DNA from: Leptidea sinapis
Lineage: Eukaryota > Arthropoda > Insecta > Lepidoptera > Pieridae
Reading direction: 5' to 3'
Length of the DNA stretch: 64,000 nt
Assembly: GCF_905404315.1 (NCBI RefSeq)
Contig: NC_066304.1
Span: forward strand, 6,138,001 to 6,202,000
Shown here: positions 9,336-21,819 of the stretch, piece by piece
How the letters are laid out: each line of letters starts with the position of its first letter
Numbering within the stretch: the first letter of the stretch is position 1
Translations under genes and position numbers: made by a program
The notes under the pieces: generated by a model
What the model saw: only the letters and a program-made list of their open reading frames with translations
Told to the model about the DNA's origin: nothing
Database searches by the model: none

Positions 9336-9354
9336 TAAACCACCGTAAACGAAG

Positions 9355-9660
9355 CACGAGTTTGATTTTATAAAGGCTAAACGCAACCGAGTAATTTACG
9401 TTTTACATATCTATCAATAAATCTATTCAAAGGGAATGTCTTACTGCAGAAACGAGGTACTAATTCACGCAGCGATTCAGAATATTTTATACTTTTATGT
9501 AGCAACCAAGCCAACTTTAAAACAGCATGAGTCTGCTTTTAGAAAGACTATAAATGCGACCGAGTAATGTACATTTTGTGTATCTAAATCGTTACTGTAA
9601 ATCTGTGCAAAGGGAATTCTCCGTAGCTTAAACGACGTGCTAATTCACGCAGCGATAGAT
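9355..9660 (+). repeat. Diverged tandem duplication
   Basis: Segments at about 9370-9475 and 9540-9655 share ordered phrases: a cgaccgagtaat-like start, caaagggaat in the middle, and ctaattcacgcagcgat at the end. This indicates an old duplication of roughly 175 bp. No coding potential is seen. Confidence 0.6.
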
Positions 9661-9816
9661 AGTCTCTCCAACTTTATTTACAACGAATTGCGGTGATAGT
9701 ATTTGCTAATTGCTTTCGTGAAGCTTAATTATTTACCATTTTTAGTGCGGTGATAAACCACTTCAGTGACTTTAGATAACAGTGGTGTATTGAAACATTC
9801 CGAACAGATGAAATAA

Positions 9817-10034
9817 CGTTAGATCATTTATACGACTAGATAGACTGTGACAGCTGTGAAAACGTCGAAATAAATTGAGTTTAGAAGTAACCTCTATTTT
9901 GAGCAATTCACGCATACTAACACAAAGTGTCAAACAAACTTCGAGTGTAAGTCGAGCTAAACTAATATTCCTGGCCTGTTTTTATCGGTTGTCTAACAGC
10001 AAGAGACTCTATCTAGACGTATAATTATCTAAGG
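9817..10034. mobile_element. MITE-like element with ~30-bp inverted ends
   Basis: The left end (gttagatcatttatacgactagatagact) is the imperfect reverse complement of the right end (agactctatctagacgtataattatctaagg). Related sequence recurs at about 35615-36085, 62650-62765 and as one end at 43858-43880, so it is an interspersed family. The superfamily is not assigned and the target duplication is unclear. Confidence 0.6.
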
Positions 10035-11450
10035 AAGTAACTGTAAATTAGCTAAGTTCGTTACGTTGATATATTTTGACTTCTTAACTGGCTTATGTTA
10101 CTTATTAGTGGTGCTTTTATTTTCGTATACAATGTGTCTAGAATAACAAATAAAAAAAAATCATAGTATTCAAATAATATAATAATAATATAAGAATATC
10201 GTTTGATTCTGGGGGTCGGGAAGTCTACTCTCATTCTTCCCAACAAAAGGAGTTTCGGTAGTGGCCCTACTCTATTTTGTTTTCGCACACACCGATGAAG
10301 TTCGGAATGATAGAGAATTTTCATGAACAATTGTCATTGCTATCCGACATAGTAGAACAGTCTAGATTAAAATAAATAAATAAAGTAAAATTAATAAATA
10401 AATAAAAGCGTTCTTGTAGCCATTCCTAGCTTTGCAACAAAATCCAAAGGTAACTATAATAAATGTAATCTTTCGTTTCGTCAATTTTGGGCTAAAATAT
10501 CCGAACAAACTTTTCATTCGATCGAAATGTCAAACAATATTCGTTCGGGACGAAACTTCGGAGCGAATGGAACCGTAGTAGGAAACACGCGAAATTTCGA
10601 TGGAAACCTCGTTTTTCATTGAATAAGAGTAGACTTTCAGTTACGACATTTTTTATATTTATTTTACTATTTATACTACACCACTGAACAACCCTAATTG
10701 AAAATTGTTCTTTTTAGTCTTTTGTAACTAAAATTAAGCGGCTAACATACACAAATAAGCTTTGTTTTAAGTTTTTGTAAAAATTTGATTTTGTTTCTAG
10801 TTAGACTGTGAAGAATCCTTATCCCCAATCTAATATGTATTAATAAACATAACTTTTCTTTAAAACAAAACCTTTTTTCACTTAGGTGATGAATAATTCT
10901 CTAAGATTTTGCTCCTGACAATAAATTCGTTGTACATTATAAATGCCTAAAATAAAATAGTAAACTTGAAAATCAACAGTTTTAACCCTATGGACAACTT
11001 TGGTTCTCATTAAAGTTTCACTTCATTTTGTGTGGAATAGTTAAGCGACTTGTTGCGTTCATTTAAGTAGCAATAAAAAAATAATAATGATTGTAGTTTA
11101 ACTGGTCGAATATTTGGTCGATTGTTTCGACCCGGTCGATGACCCCTCTCGGCCAAAAAACCGCGTCGGCATCACGAGCTCTCTTATACACATTATATTA
11201 TATCAGAATAACCATAAACATTGTGAACTACGACAAAATCTTAATTCTTATAAAATGGGAATTAGGACAATTTATAACCGTCATTCAAACTATTATAATT
11301 AGCATATTCGTTAGTAGAAAACAGTTTTTTTTTTTAATAAAACATTTGAATTGTTATTTTGTTTATTTGACAATGACTTAATATACTAAATTGACACTTA
11401 ATATACTAAAAGTAATATATAATGATTTTAAACAATAGTTTTTTTTAGTA
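10035..11450. other. Gene-free AT-rich stretch
   Basis: No supported gene. An aaat/aaataa simple-sequence patch lies near 10368-10405. The moderately GC-rich phrases at 10500-10620 and 11100-11170 have no assignable coding or structural feature. Confidence 0.4.
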
Positions 11451-11454
11451 AGAA

Positions 11455-11605
11455 AGTATCAAAAAAAGCGCGTACACCTTCCTTAAAGGCCGGCAACGCT
11501 CTTGTGATTCCTCTGGTGTTGCAAGAGAATGTGGGCGGCAGTGATCACTTAACACCAGGTGACCCGTACGCTCGTTTGTCCTCCTATTCAATAAAAATAA
11601 AAAAG
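11455..11605 (+). mobile_element. LINE 3' tail (Jockey/CR1-group family A)
   Basis: It carries the family-A tail: aaagcgcgtacaccttcc, then a cctctggtgttgcaagaga core, a gtgatcactt phrase, gacccgtacgctcg, and an A-rich end. The same tail follows the reverse transcriptase fragment at 44563-45735, which identifies the family. It is a dead 5'-truncated insertion. Confidence 0.8.
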
Positions 11606-11850
11606 TAAGAAAGTATATGTAAGAAGGCTCTGTTCTTAGGCTCCCTCCCTATGTCTTTATATGTATATACATTAAAAGATAATATATTGCTATACAAATG
11701 TTGATTTGAACAGTAGCACTTTCCACATATTCTCATTGAAACTCAACCTTTTCCGAAGTGGTGGTAACTGTATAACTTTTAACATTAATGAGAGTCATTT
11801 CCGTAACCTAAATGAATAGATTGGTTTTGATTTGATTTGATAAAATCCGT

Positions 11851-12147
11851 TTTTTGGTACCATAATGACCTTCTGCATTACTGAACTGATTTAATTACAT
11901 TTTGCAGTTTGATCCAACTTGATAGTTTTTATTTCAATTCGTGGCCCTTGTTGTTGTTTTTAATTTCAAATTTCATTTCTGTATAAATCATTTGATGAGA
12001 TAAATTTTTGAATCACAATTTGACAGGTATGCTGTGAAATTATTTTATTACAAAAACAGTAAAAACCAAATAATTATTATAATGTTTGAACTTCTACAAA
12101 TTTCGTATTTAACAAAAAATATATGTAATTTGTTTAGCACCAGCTAG
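11851..12147 (+). mobile_element. Degenerate non-autonomous Helitron
   Basis: It ends caccagCTAG|T, like the Helitron ends at 21817, 35240 and 50516. Internally it shares the 'ttgcagtttgatccaacttgatag' region with the better-preserved copy at 34880-35240. The 5' end is not clear. Confidence 0.5.
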
Positions 12148-12149
12148 TT

Positions 12150-13490
12150 TAACATAATATAAACACTATAAAGTTGTGTAGCGTCATTTCTGTTCTGTAG
12201 TTCTCGATACAAATAAAAATCATTAAAAAAAAATTGGTACGCGAGGAATACACCTATATAACTTAGACACGAAACAACGTGATATACCTTCATAAAACCA
12301 TAATTGGATTCAAAAAGTCTCAAGTAAAAGCATTTCGTGGTCACGACAGAAATATATATACCCATGGGGTATCTTGGACCGCATTCCTGCACCCAGGCCA
12401 GTTCCACCCGCAACTAAACGAGCCACGCACACAGAACTTTCCAACGGCACACACTGCAACTTTATTACAACCCAATAAAGTATATTTTCCAACAACAATT
12501 ATTATTGAGATGTTAATGTTGCTTGTCTCGCGGTTGCTCATTAAAAACAACTCTCTGATCGACTTTAACGCGACGACATAAAGTTCTTTTTAGAAGAAAT
12601 GTGCAATTACGATGACCAGCATCAGGTTGCCATGCAATTTAAAAAGTCAACTTATTGTAAATATTTTAGCCTTTACTACCAAGCTATAAGGCTTAGATTG
12701 CAATGCTGCATCGTTTAAGAATTGAAGACTGTTCGTGCTTTTGTACACTCACGCCGAGTGGTGTCGTTATTTTTTCTCAACGAACTGCGGAAGGGATTAA
12801 TTTAAAGCAAATAAACTGTTATTCGTAATGTCGCAGATCGATGTACAAAAAATGTATGTAGTAATATCTGAGTGTACTTTGATAACGTAACAATTGATGG
12901 CTTTAGCAGTAAAACAAAAAATGTACCAGAATTCTAAGTATCGATCAAATTGTACGATAATGTACAAAGTTCCTACGAGTTTTAACTGTAGTAGACCTCA
13001 TAAGCTTTTGCTAATCATTATGTCGCACAAACGCAGGCAAACGCTGGCCGTTATATCGAATTGGTCAAGTATTATAATATATTCTGTGCACGTCCGTTGG
13101 AATGTAAATCAAATAGTACAAGCATTATCATCATAACTTAAAACAATATATGTAATACCTCTTTTACTGTTCAAAATTTATAGTTTTTTGCACTTTTTCT
13201 CTCTCTTTTTTTGCATCTATTAAATTTCTACCTTGAAATGTTTACCTTTCTCAATATTTGTAACTAATCTGTGGTGCTGGTGGATTATTTAGTATAATAT
13301 ATTTTAGAGACTAACATCTAATGTATCTCTGTTTGTTTCCACATTAAAAAATAAAAATATGGTTTTCTATCCTAAGAAGCATGTAAATTGGAGCGCATTC
13401 GGATTTCCATTCTGCATCACAAAATAACAAGATGAAATAGCTTTCAGTGATAATATAGTTAATAAAATTAACTAGAGTTAATCACGGACT
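12150..13490. other. No feature recognised
   Basis: AT-rich intergenic sequence. Short open frames near 12279-12581 and 12894-13136 show no domain, no splice context and no similarity that I can recognise. Confidence 0.4.
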
Positions 13491-13492
13491 AA

Positions 13493-13834
13493 AAAAAGGA
13501 GGACTCCACGCCGTGTTATTAGCAAGTGAAGCACCATTATGCTAGTGTGTGTGCGGTTACGGGGTATACCAGATACACAATTTTTTCTCCCTTAAATTAT
13601 CATATATTCACGAATACTTATATAGTATAGTTTTTAGACTTTTTCACAGCACACTTTTTCATTGCTACGCAAACTGATCTGTCACAGACGATGGCAAATC
13701 TCATAATGGCGGCCGATCGGCTTGTATTAGTGTAAATGTATGCGTGGGGGTATGTTTTACACGTTTACTGGCTTGTTTTGGTGCCTCAGTGTTATGAAGT
13801 TGACACGGAGTCCTTCTTATTTTACTCGTCCGTG
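13493..13834 (-). mobile_element. P-superfamily-like mini-element, copy 1
   Basis: A 342-bp element begins cacggactaaaaaaaggagga and ends cttattttactcgtccgtg; these ends are inverted repeats of each other. It is flanked by gagttaat / gagttact (13485-13492 and 13835-13842), a 7-of-8 match to an 8-bp target duplication. It aligns along its length, in the opposite orientation, with the element at 33399-33772. The short frame start preserved there is degraded here. Confidence 0.75.
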
Positions 13835-14334
13835 GAGTTACTAAATTTGACTAGAGGCGAGACTATGGGTGCATAGGTCATATATTAACTCGAACATAAT
13901 TCACATAAATTCTATGATAAAACGTAAATGAGGTTTGTTTTATTAATCAATGATAATAAAAATTACGATTTCTATTGAATTTTGTCAACTGCCGGTAAGG
14001 GGGTCTAACTACCTTAAGCCGAATGTTAGCAATCGACTGAGGTTACATATAAATTTACGAATATAATTTTGTACTGCGAGTGAATCATTGAAAGTTATTT
14101 ACCATATTGCAACACATCTTTTCCCAATATCGTTTACATCAATCGTTTATTACAACAAAATATAAATCAAACAACTTTAGTGTGGGGGTCTCCTTTTACG
14201 TATGAGTTGCTTGTAGTAGGAGGGCCCGCTCTTCCATAGCAAACACATATGATATAATAATGAACAAGTATACCACATGAGAGAGGGCTATACTCGAGTT
14301 TCCTTGCGAGATCGACTAATTCTTTATTGAGGAG

Positions 14335-14615
14335 ATACGTAGGAGAACCAAAGTTACCGACATAGCCTACATGGTTGCGAAACTGAAGTGGCATTAGGCA
14401 GGATACATAGCTTCGACGGACAGGTAGCCGTTGGGGCAGTAAAGTTCTCGGATGGCGACCACGTGTCGGAAAACGCAGTGTTGATAGGCCCCCCAAGATG
14501 AATCGCCGGAATAGGTTAGAGCAGCGCAGGACCGATCGTCATGGCGATCTTTGGGGGAGGCCTTTGTCCAGCTGTGGACGTCTTCCGGTTCTGATGATGA
14601 TAATAATGATACTTT
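14335..14615 (+). mobile_element. RTE-clade LINE 3' fragment
   Basis: Shares gaccgatcgtc, ggaggcctttgtccagc and gtcttccgg...tgatgatgat with the copies at 27765, 29750 and 35760. The last of these sits at the 3' end, where RTE elements characteristically finish in a short tandem repeat. The frame is broken. Confidence 0.7.
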
Positions 14616-15224
14616 AACATAAATATTATAAACTTAGAGAAAGGAAACTACTAACAATAATAAAAGTTGATTTATATGGTTATCTTAACTTTGTGCGCTG
14701 TGTATGCATGGGTGATTTACTTAAGTACTATAAGTATATCAATAATAACACTTTTAATAATATTTATTCCATAAATATAACAAATCCATTAAACAAAACC
14801 CAGGTAATATTGTAACGCAGATATTGTGTTCAAGCGAAAGCAATTTCTAAAGCACCCAACATTTATCTTCCATCTGAAATAACATGAGATACTTGAACGG
14901 AATTCATAAAACCAGCCTCTTGCATAAACATCATTGGAATATCTTATACTTGTCCCAGCTTCGAGGATACCTTTAAATAATTTAATGTCAGGGAGAGTGA
15001 TTCAGCTAAAGATGAATGTTTGCTATACTCGAGAGGCTGTCGAGGTATGCTTGACTTCCTAACATCAACAAAACACGCGTTCGTATTCTTGACCAATGAA
15101 CCCTGACTGTGTTGATCTTATTTTAAATTTATTCTCGTATGATTAATGAGTCGAATCGGCTTTGCTGTTTTCTTGCTTTACGTCATTAACTCTCATGCAG
15201 TATTGTCCTGAAGGTGAGAGCTGT

Positions 15225-15525
15225 TAGACCTTGCCTCCGAATTTCATCTTCGTAAACACACAAATTAGGATATCATCCCCAACATCTGGATGTCTAGCGT
15301 AGATGTAGAGGACTAAAGTGCGGTTTTGAAGGAATTTCCTATTTGATTGAGCATCCTTATGCAGCGTTTCCAGGACGATACTACATGAGTTCCTAAAAAT
15401 ATTGCATACACCTTTCTAAAAGGTGAAATCTCTGGTTGCACGAGATTGTGGGCGGCGGTGATCACTTCACCTCAACATCATGTGACCATAACAATCGTTT
15501 CTCCTTTTGTTCTATAAAGTAGATT
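15225..15525 (+). mobile_element. LINE 3' tail (family A), diverged
   Basis: The degraded end of the family-A frame (cacaaattaggatatcatccc) is followed by the family tail (gggcggcggtgatcactt). Many substitutions mark an old insertion. Confidence 0.65.
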
Positions 15526-15689
15526 GTTTTTGCCCTCTAGTTTTTATCAGCGTGTTCATATGATTTTGTATGTATTTCTTGATGACTTTTCTTACCTTAA
15601 TTTCTGAAAGAGAAAATTTATTCTTAGCAATATCATTTTGTTTAGTTTGATGCTTCAGAATATTTTTCTTTTCAGAAAACGATTTGTCA

Positions 15690-16220
15690 CGGGCTTTTCT
15701 TCAACATTGATCTACCCAATACTGAGTAAAGGTCTCTTCCATTTTAGATCATTTTGTGCGGTCCTGAGTTTTCCGCATCCAGCCCTTCCCAGCTGCTCGC
15801 ACTAAATCATCCGTCCATCTTGCTGGCTGTCTCCCAACATTCCTGAACCCCTTTCGTGGTCTCCACTCCAACAACTTTTTGCCCCATCTTCCATCGGACT
15901 TACGACAAATATGGCCCGCCCACTTCCACTTCCTAGAGGCTATGATTTTGCTATACCAGTTAGTCCCATTCTCTTGTGGATTTCGGTGTTCCGGACTTTC
16001 CCCAACATAGCTCTTTCCATAGCCGTTTCACTTGTACTCGGTGGACGAGCTGCCGAGTAAGCGTCCAAGTCTCGGCTCCATACACCATTACGGGTAGGAC
16101 GCAATGTTCGAATGTGCGGCACTTGAGGTTTAAACGCACTCGTTGGTCCCTGAATATGCTGAACTGATCCCATCAGCTGAACGTCCTGCTCGTCTCGTCC
16201 CTTAATATCATAAAAAAAAT
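15690..16220 (-). mobile_element. RTE-like LINE fragment, pol C-terminal part
   Basis: The minus strand translates to pieces typical of the RTE C-terminus, including AMERAMLGKVRNTEIHKRMG (within 15940-16060). Further broken coding pieces continue toward 15700. It is a 5'-truncated pseudogene. Confidence 0.65.
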
Positions 16221-18200
16221 TCTTGGCACACTTCCTCGTAGTACTTTTTACTTCATGTGAACATATTAAGTATAATAAAGTACGGCAATGCATCTATTCA
16301 CCCTTGGTTTTGCAGATGTCCAGGCGTTTGCTTCACCATTTCCCACCACGTGAGACCATTGCCCGTTTGCCCCCGCATTTACATAAAAAATATAAGCATT
16401 ATTTAATTGTGAATAAACAATTAATATTATTATTATTATTTATATTTGTGTGAGTGCGCGCTTGTTGTGTGTACATTGTATTTTTGATCATTTAATACAT
16501 CCACTCAAAGTTTTTATATCTTTGTTATTATAGTACATTTTTGTACAGAAAATATGTGATATTATTAAATTAAAATAAAATTAAACACATATAAATATTA
16601 AATTCAAATAGCAATTATTTCGTGAACAACAACCACAGACGTAGTCCAATTTAAAATATAATGCTTTTCTCAAAACTGAGATAATTTAGATTAATAATAA
16701 TACAGCTTCGTAACTTTAATGTGTAAACTGAATGTAAAATATAGTTATAAACCCACAAGCCACCTTTACTTCAGCGTCGTGAAAACTTAATTACTGCGCC
16801 ATAAAAGGCAAAAATACAAGATAATCAAGGAATGCTAATCAAGCTTTATTTATGAACCCATAATAGTTGCCTGTACCTTATTTAACTTTAGACTTGCGAT
16901 GTTTATGAGGCTGTATACTTCACACAACTACGGTTATTAAGATTTGGCGGGAAAGTTCATCATAGTGGCTGTTGTTGAGTGACACTCTGAAAAAGCCGGT
17001 TTTGTTTATATACTGGCTGGTTGCATCAACTAACTTTAACAATAACAAACATGATAAAGTTAACGCAAAAGGTGTGCTGCACCATTTGATAATTTTTAGA
17101 TTACGTCATAACTTTAACCGTTAACCGTACCTTTCCGATCTTCGCTGGTTGATGGCCGTTTTCAAATTCAAATTCAAATTTATATATTCCAATGCTCTAT
17201 GTCGATAGCTTATTGAAATGTAAGTAAGCGTATAAGGATAGATTTGTCTACCTCTAGTAAGTTAAACTAAAGATAGATAGGTTATTTAAAACAACAAATA
17301 CTATGCTTGTAGGATAATATGCCCTCATGTAATGCGATTTTATAGATAAGGTGTTAGCCAAGGTATATGTCATGTGTCATACATTTTATATAAATTTGCA
17401 CTGGGAGGTGAGGTTGGTATCTACAGGATTTTTACCTGTGCACCTTTGCACCTTTGCACGAGAACACTAAAGTCGCTGTCCAACACTGAATGAAAGAAGC
17501 TCAAAACAGAGATAATTGGATTTCTTTGGAAGAGGCCTTCACCTGTGGAGGAGTTCTTACAAAATGAATATTTAATGAATTAAAATAATATAGAAATAAA
17601 ATCTTAAACTTATAATAAGAAATTAACCTAGAAATAATATTTCTTAACTTATATACCTACTACTAACAAGAACATCAAAATTTGTTTTTTTTTGTTTTAA
17701 AATATTTTATACGAAATAAAAGGCTTTTTTTATTTTATTTATTATATAAATAGATAACAGCAGGCTAGAGCCTTATTGTCTGTACAAAGTTTGTGGTTTC
17801 CTTTTATTCTCTTCACCACATTGGCATAGTCAAATAATTCCGAGTCAGTCATTCGACACATGAAAACTAAAAAAATTGGTAAAACAAATAACTTATATGA
17901 CGTTTCACATTAAAAAACTTTTGTAATAAAGTTTCTTTGACCACTAATCTTGAAAGTTTGTTACTCTTTATTGATACTGAAAGGGATGTTTGCAGGAGTC
18001 TTGACTTGGGATATTAGTATTGGGCACGCTTGTTGTACATGGAACTGTTAACTAATTTGACCTCGAGAATTGTCATTTGGGACAATTTGAAGATAAAGCA
18101 AAACTATTAATTAATATAAAAAAAATATTGATGTAGACGTTACTTTGCGGAAATCTATAATTGTACAAATGATTTGAGTTTTCTTTAGTGTTAATTCCGC
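16221..18200. other. No gene recognised
   Basis: AT-rich DNA with a short (tcaaat)n patch near 17162-17182. No coding or structural feature I can support. Confidence 0.4.
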
Positions 18201-18206
18201 CAATAT

Positions 18207-18548
18207 TTGTCTTTAAAGAATTCGACACGTGTTTCGCCTCTACACCTTCGCACGTCACGCCACAAGTTAGGTTATCATCCTCACCATCTGGATGTGTGGC
18301 GGTCCTCCACAGTGCGGTATTCAAGGAGCTTTCTTCCACGTACTACAAAGCTGTGGAATGAACATCCTTGTGCGGTGTTTCCGGGACGATACGACATGGT
18401 TACCTTCAAAAAAAGCGCGTACACCTTCCTTAAAGGCCGGCAACTCTCCTGTGATTCCTCTGGTGTTGCAAGAGATTGTGGGCGGCGGTGATCACTTAAC
18501 AACAGGTGACCCGTACGCTCGTTTGTCCTCCTATTCCATAAAAAAAAT
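18207..18548 (+). mobile_element. LINE 3' end (family A) with C-terminal coding remnant
   Basis: The remnant frame reads GYHPHHLDVWRSSTVRYS and LPRTTKLWNEHPCAVFPG, the C-terminal end of the family-A ORF. The family tail and an A-rich end (ccataaaaaaa) follow. Confidence 0.8.
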
Positions 18549-18559
18549 CTCGAAAATTC

Positions 18560-18740
18560 TGAGCAGCACCTTGAGACATAAGATATTAAGTCTCATTTGC
18601 CCAGTAATTGCATTAGCTACGGCACCCTTCAGACCGAAACACAAATTATTGTTTACACATTACTGCTTCACGGCTGAAATAGGCGCTGTTGTGGTACCTA
18701 TAAGCTAGCCGACATCCTCTGCAAAGGAGCCTCCCACTGT
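18560..18740 (+). repeat. Interspersed repeat fragment
   Basis: A moderately GC-rich block (taagtctcatttgcccagta, later cacggctgaaataggcgctg) looks like a common moth interspersed repeat. The assignment is from memory of the type and there is no second copy in this window. Confidence 0.35.
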
Positions 18741-19259
18741 TGAACAGAGTTTCTAGTAACAGGATAATTTTACATACATATCTTATTGATCACCTCTTAT
18801 ACTTCAAATAAATTCCGAACTACAAATGATTGCTAATGAAATGAATTATGTTACGATTTAGCACATGTTCAATCTCGAACGTAAATGAAACCAAACCACG
18901 CCTATGCAACACAAAATAATTGAGAGTTCAACGCCCTGTTTGAGCACTGTTGTTTTTTACTCCCATGTGTCCTAACTGATGATGATGTGAGAATGTTCTA
19001 AGAATCACTGTTAGCACAACAAACACACAAATCAGATGTACTCGTGTAATGACCCGGCTGTTTTTAAAGTGCCTTTGTATACTTTTCATTAGAGCATCAT
19101 GTTTGTATAATAAGTATTTGATGAATTCATACGCATCAATAGATATATTATTATCTCGACCGCATATATGTGAAAGTAACTACGTAAAGACTTAAATTTG
19201 ATTATTTAATTATTTAACCAGTGAAAGTTACCTTCAAAATTTAGTTAGTAAGTTGTTTC

Positions 19260-19545
19260 ACCTGATTCCTGCCACCGAATTCCACCTTCGCACGACACGT
19301 TACAAATTACGATTACCACTATCTGGATGGGTGGCGGTCCTCCACAGTGCGGTTTTCAAGGAGCTGTATTCCACGTACTGCAAAGCTGTGGAATGAGCTA
19401 ACTTGTGCGGTGTTTCCGGGACGAAACGAGATGAGTACCTTCAAAAAAGAGATGGTCCTCCTATGATTCCTCTGGTGTTGCAAGAGAATGTGAGCGGTGT
19501 TGATCCGTACGCTCGTTGGTCCTCCTTTTCCATAAAAAAAAGTTA
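19260..19545 (+). mobile_element. LINE 3' end (family A)
   Basis: The coding remnant (cttcgcacgacacgttacaa, then gtggcggtcctccacagtgcg) is followed by a shortened family tail ending ttccataaaaaaaa. The frame is broken. Confidence 0.75.
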
Positions 19546-20235
19546 CACTAAAATAATCTTAATATTAGAAAATGCCTAAACAAAACAGTAAGTGCACTGA
19601 ATATAGATACTACAACATGCAAATGAAGTAACAAATATTTGTTATATAAGTTCATGTAGTTTAAAAAACTGCATGTATATAATTCAATTCGACACGTACA
19701 AGAAGGTGTTCATTGACTTCAAGCCCTTTCTTTGATAAAGAGAACGAGAGCATAATTATGGAACATGTTACTGTTAGTTACAATTCGTTACTTTAGTTTA
19801 TAATACATATTTATAATCAGTTGTTTAATAATCTTCTTTAATGATTTTGTCTATGTTTTGCTATTGAAGTGTGGGGTCGCACTACAGGCATTTTATAATT
19901 AAGAGGGGATCCAAACACGAGAGTTGTATGTTTTTGGTATTAAATTGTCAATTTTCAATTCATAATAGGCTTATTTAATTTATTGTCAGAGCAGGACGAC
20001 AACTGACAAGACAGTCATTAAAAAATTGTTTTTCCGGATTTTCTAGACATAGACAAAACAGAGTTAAAAGCTGTCATTAAGTACTTTTATATGAAAAGAT
20101 TGAAGGGAAGACAGAAAGCTGTATTCCATCGTATCCAACCGCAAAAAACTGGGTAGCTGAATTTATGTGAGATCGGACATGCCTCCGTGACGAATACCGT
20201 CACAAATACTCACACAGTCACGTTGGCCAAATATT

Positions 20236-20707
20236 ATGTCAGGTAAAGCCGCACCTCAATATCAGCTCGAACCATTTGACCGCGCGACCGTGAGAGCTGC
20301 TCGAATTGTCGGGGACCCAGTGGCATTGCGTATCGCTTCATTGTGTATCTTCTACCGCATTTATCAGGGGAAGTGTTCCGAAGAGCTGTTTGACCTGATT
20401 CCTGTTGACGAATCCCACCTTCGCACGACACACCACAAATTAGGATATCATCCCCACCATCTAGATGTGTGGCATTCCTGTACCTGTTCCACGACCAAGC
20501 TGTCGAATGAGCTTCCTTTTGCGGTGTTTCCAGAAGTATACGACATGGGTACCTTCACCAAAAGCGCGTATCTGCACTTTTCTAAAGGGCCAGCAACGCT
20601 CTTGTGATTCCTCTGGTGTTGCAGGAGAATGTGGGCGGCGGTGATCACTTAACATCAGATGACCCGTAAGCTCGTTTGTCCTTCTCTTAGGTAAAAAAAA
20701 AAACAAA
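20236..20707 (+). mobile_element. LINE 3' end (family A), longest C-terminal remnant outside 44.5 kb
   Basis: An open stretch reads APQYQLEPFDRATVRAARIV and CIFYRIYQGKCSEELFDLIP, then KLGYHPHHLDVW. This is the C-terminal region of a Jockey/CR1-group ORF2, followed by the family tail and an A run. It contains the coding part that is missing from the copy at 44563-45735. Confidence 0.8.
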
Positions 20708-21656
20708 GAATTCTCCATAGACTAAATAATCGGATATCGTCAACACCATAGGCATCTTTAAGGAACGGGTACATCTTATTTTATATGAAGTATTGCACAT
20801 AAAAAAAATTGCCAACGTGGGTACCAGGGCCCGAGATTGCTCACAATGGACAAAAAAACACGTTTGCATGCAAATTTCTAAAGAATTTTTGGTTTAAAAG
20901 CTGACTCCTGATTTTCAGTGGTGGTTTCTGACCGCAGAAACGTGGCTCCACGAATACGTAGTTGAATATAAAACACAGTCGAAACAGTGGAAGGAGACAG
21001 GGTGTTCAGCTCCAAAGAAAACAAAAGCCGTTAAATCAGCTGGAAAAGTCATGGCATCCGTTTTTATTTGGGATGCGAAGGGTATATTGACGAATGACTG
21101 CCATCCAATAGGATAAATCTCCACTGGGGAGTATAACACGAACCTGTTAGCAAACCCAAACTAGCAAGAAAAAAATATTTTTTACCAAGACAACGCGCGC
21201 GTCCATACTTGCATCACTGGTATGGTTAAACATCATGAATTAGGCTATGATTTGCTTCCACACCAAGCCTAATAACCCTGACATAGCACCCTAAGTCCAT
21301 CTGTTATCCAAATTCGAAATATTTCTAGCTGGGCAAATATTTAGAATAATGACGAAGTAACTTTAATTTGTCCAGGACGTCTTCCGGCTGATGATTATCA
21401 TGATGAAGAATGGCTACAATAAATGGCTAGTATTAAAGCCTCGAGAAAAACCATACCATACTTGGAATTAAGACTTAGAACATCGATGAATGAAGTACAT
21501 AAAGCTCGCTAGAGACTATGACCAACAATAAACCTATCTTTACCACCCCATAAAGGTATTATTTCAATACTAGGCTAACTACTTGTCATCCTACCCTCAT
21601 ACAATGTGTTTTGATGATAGTTGCTACCAATTATAAGCAGGTTCAATCCCGACTAA

Positions 21657-21817
21657 TCTATATATATAAAAAGAGAATGTATGTTTGTATGTTCCCTAAT
21701 AACTCCTAAGCTATTCGACCGATCTCAATGAAATCTTTTGTAATATATTCGTTGAAGCTCGAGGAAGGTTTACATATATAATTTACATGGCAAAACAACG
21801 TTTGCCAGGTCAGCTAG
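21657..21817 (+). mobile_element. Short non-autonomous Helitron
   Basis: Starts TCTATATATATAAAAAGAGA after an A and ends GTCAGCTAG before a T: the TC...CTAG termini and A|T insertion site of Helitrons. It is 161 bp with no coding capacity. Confidence 0.75.
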
Positions 21818-21819
21818 TT

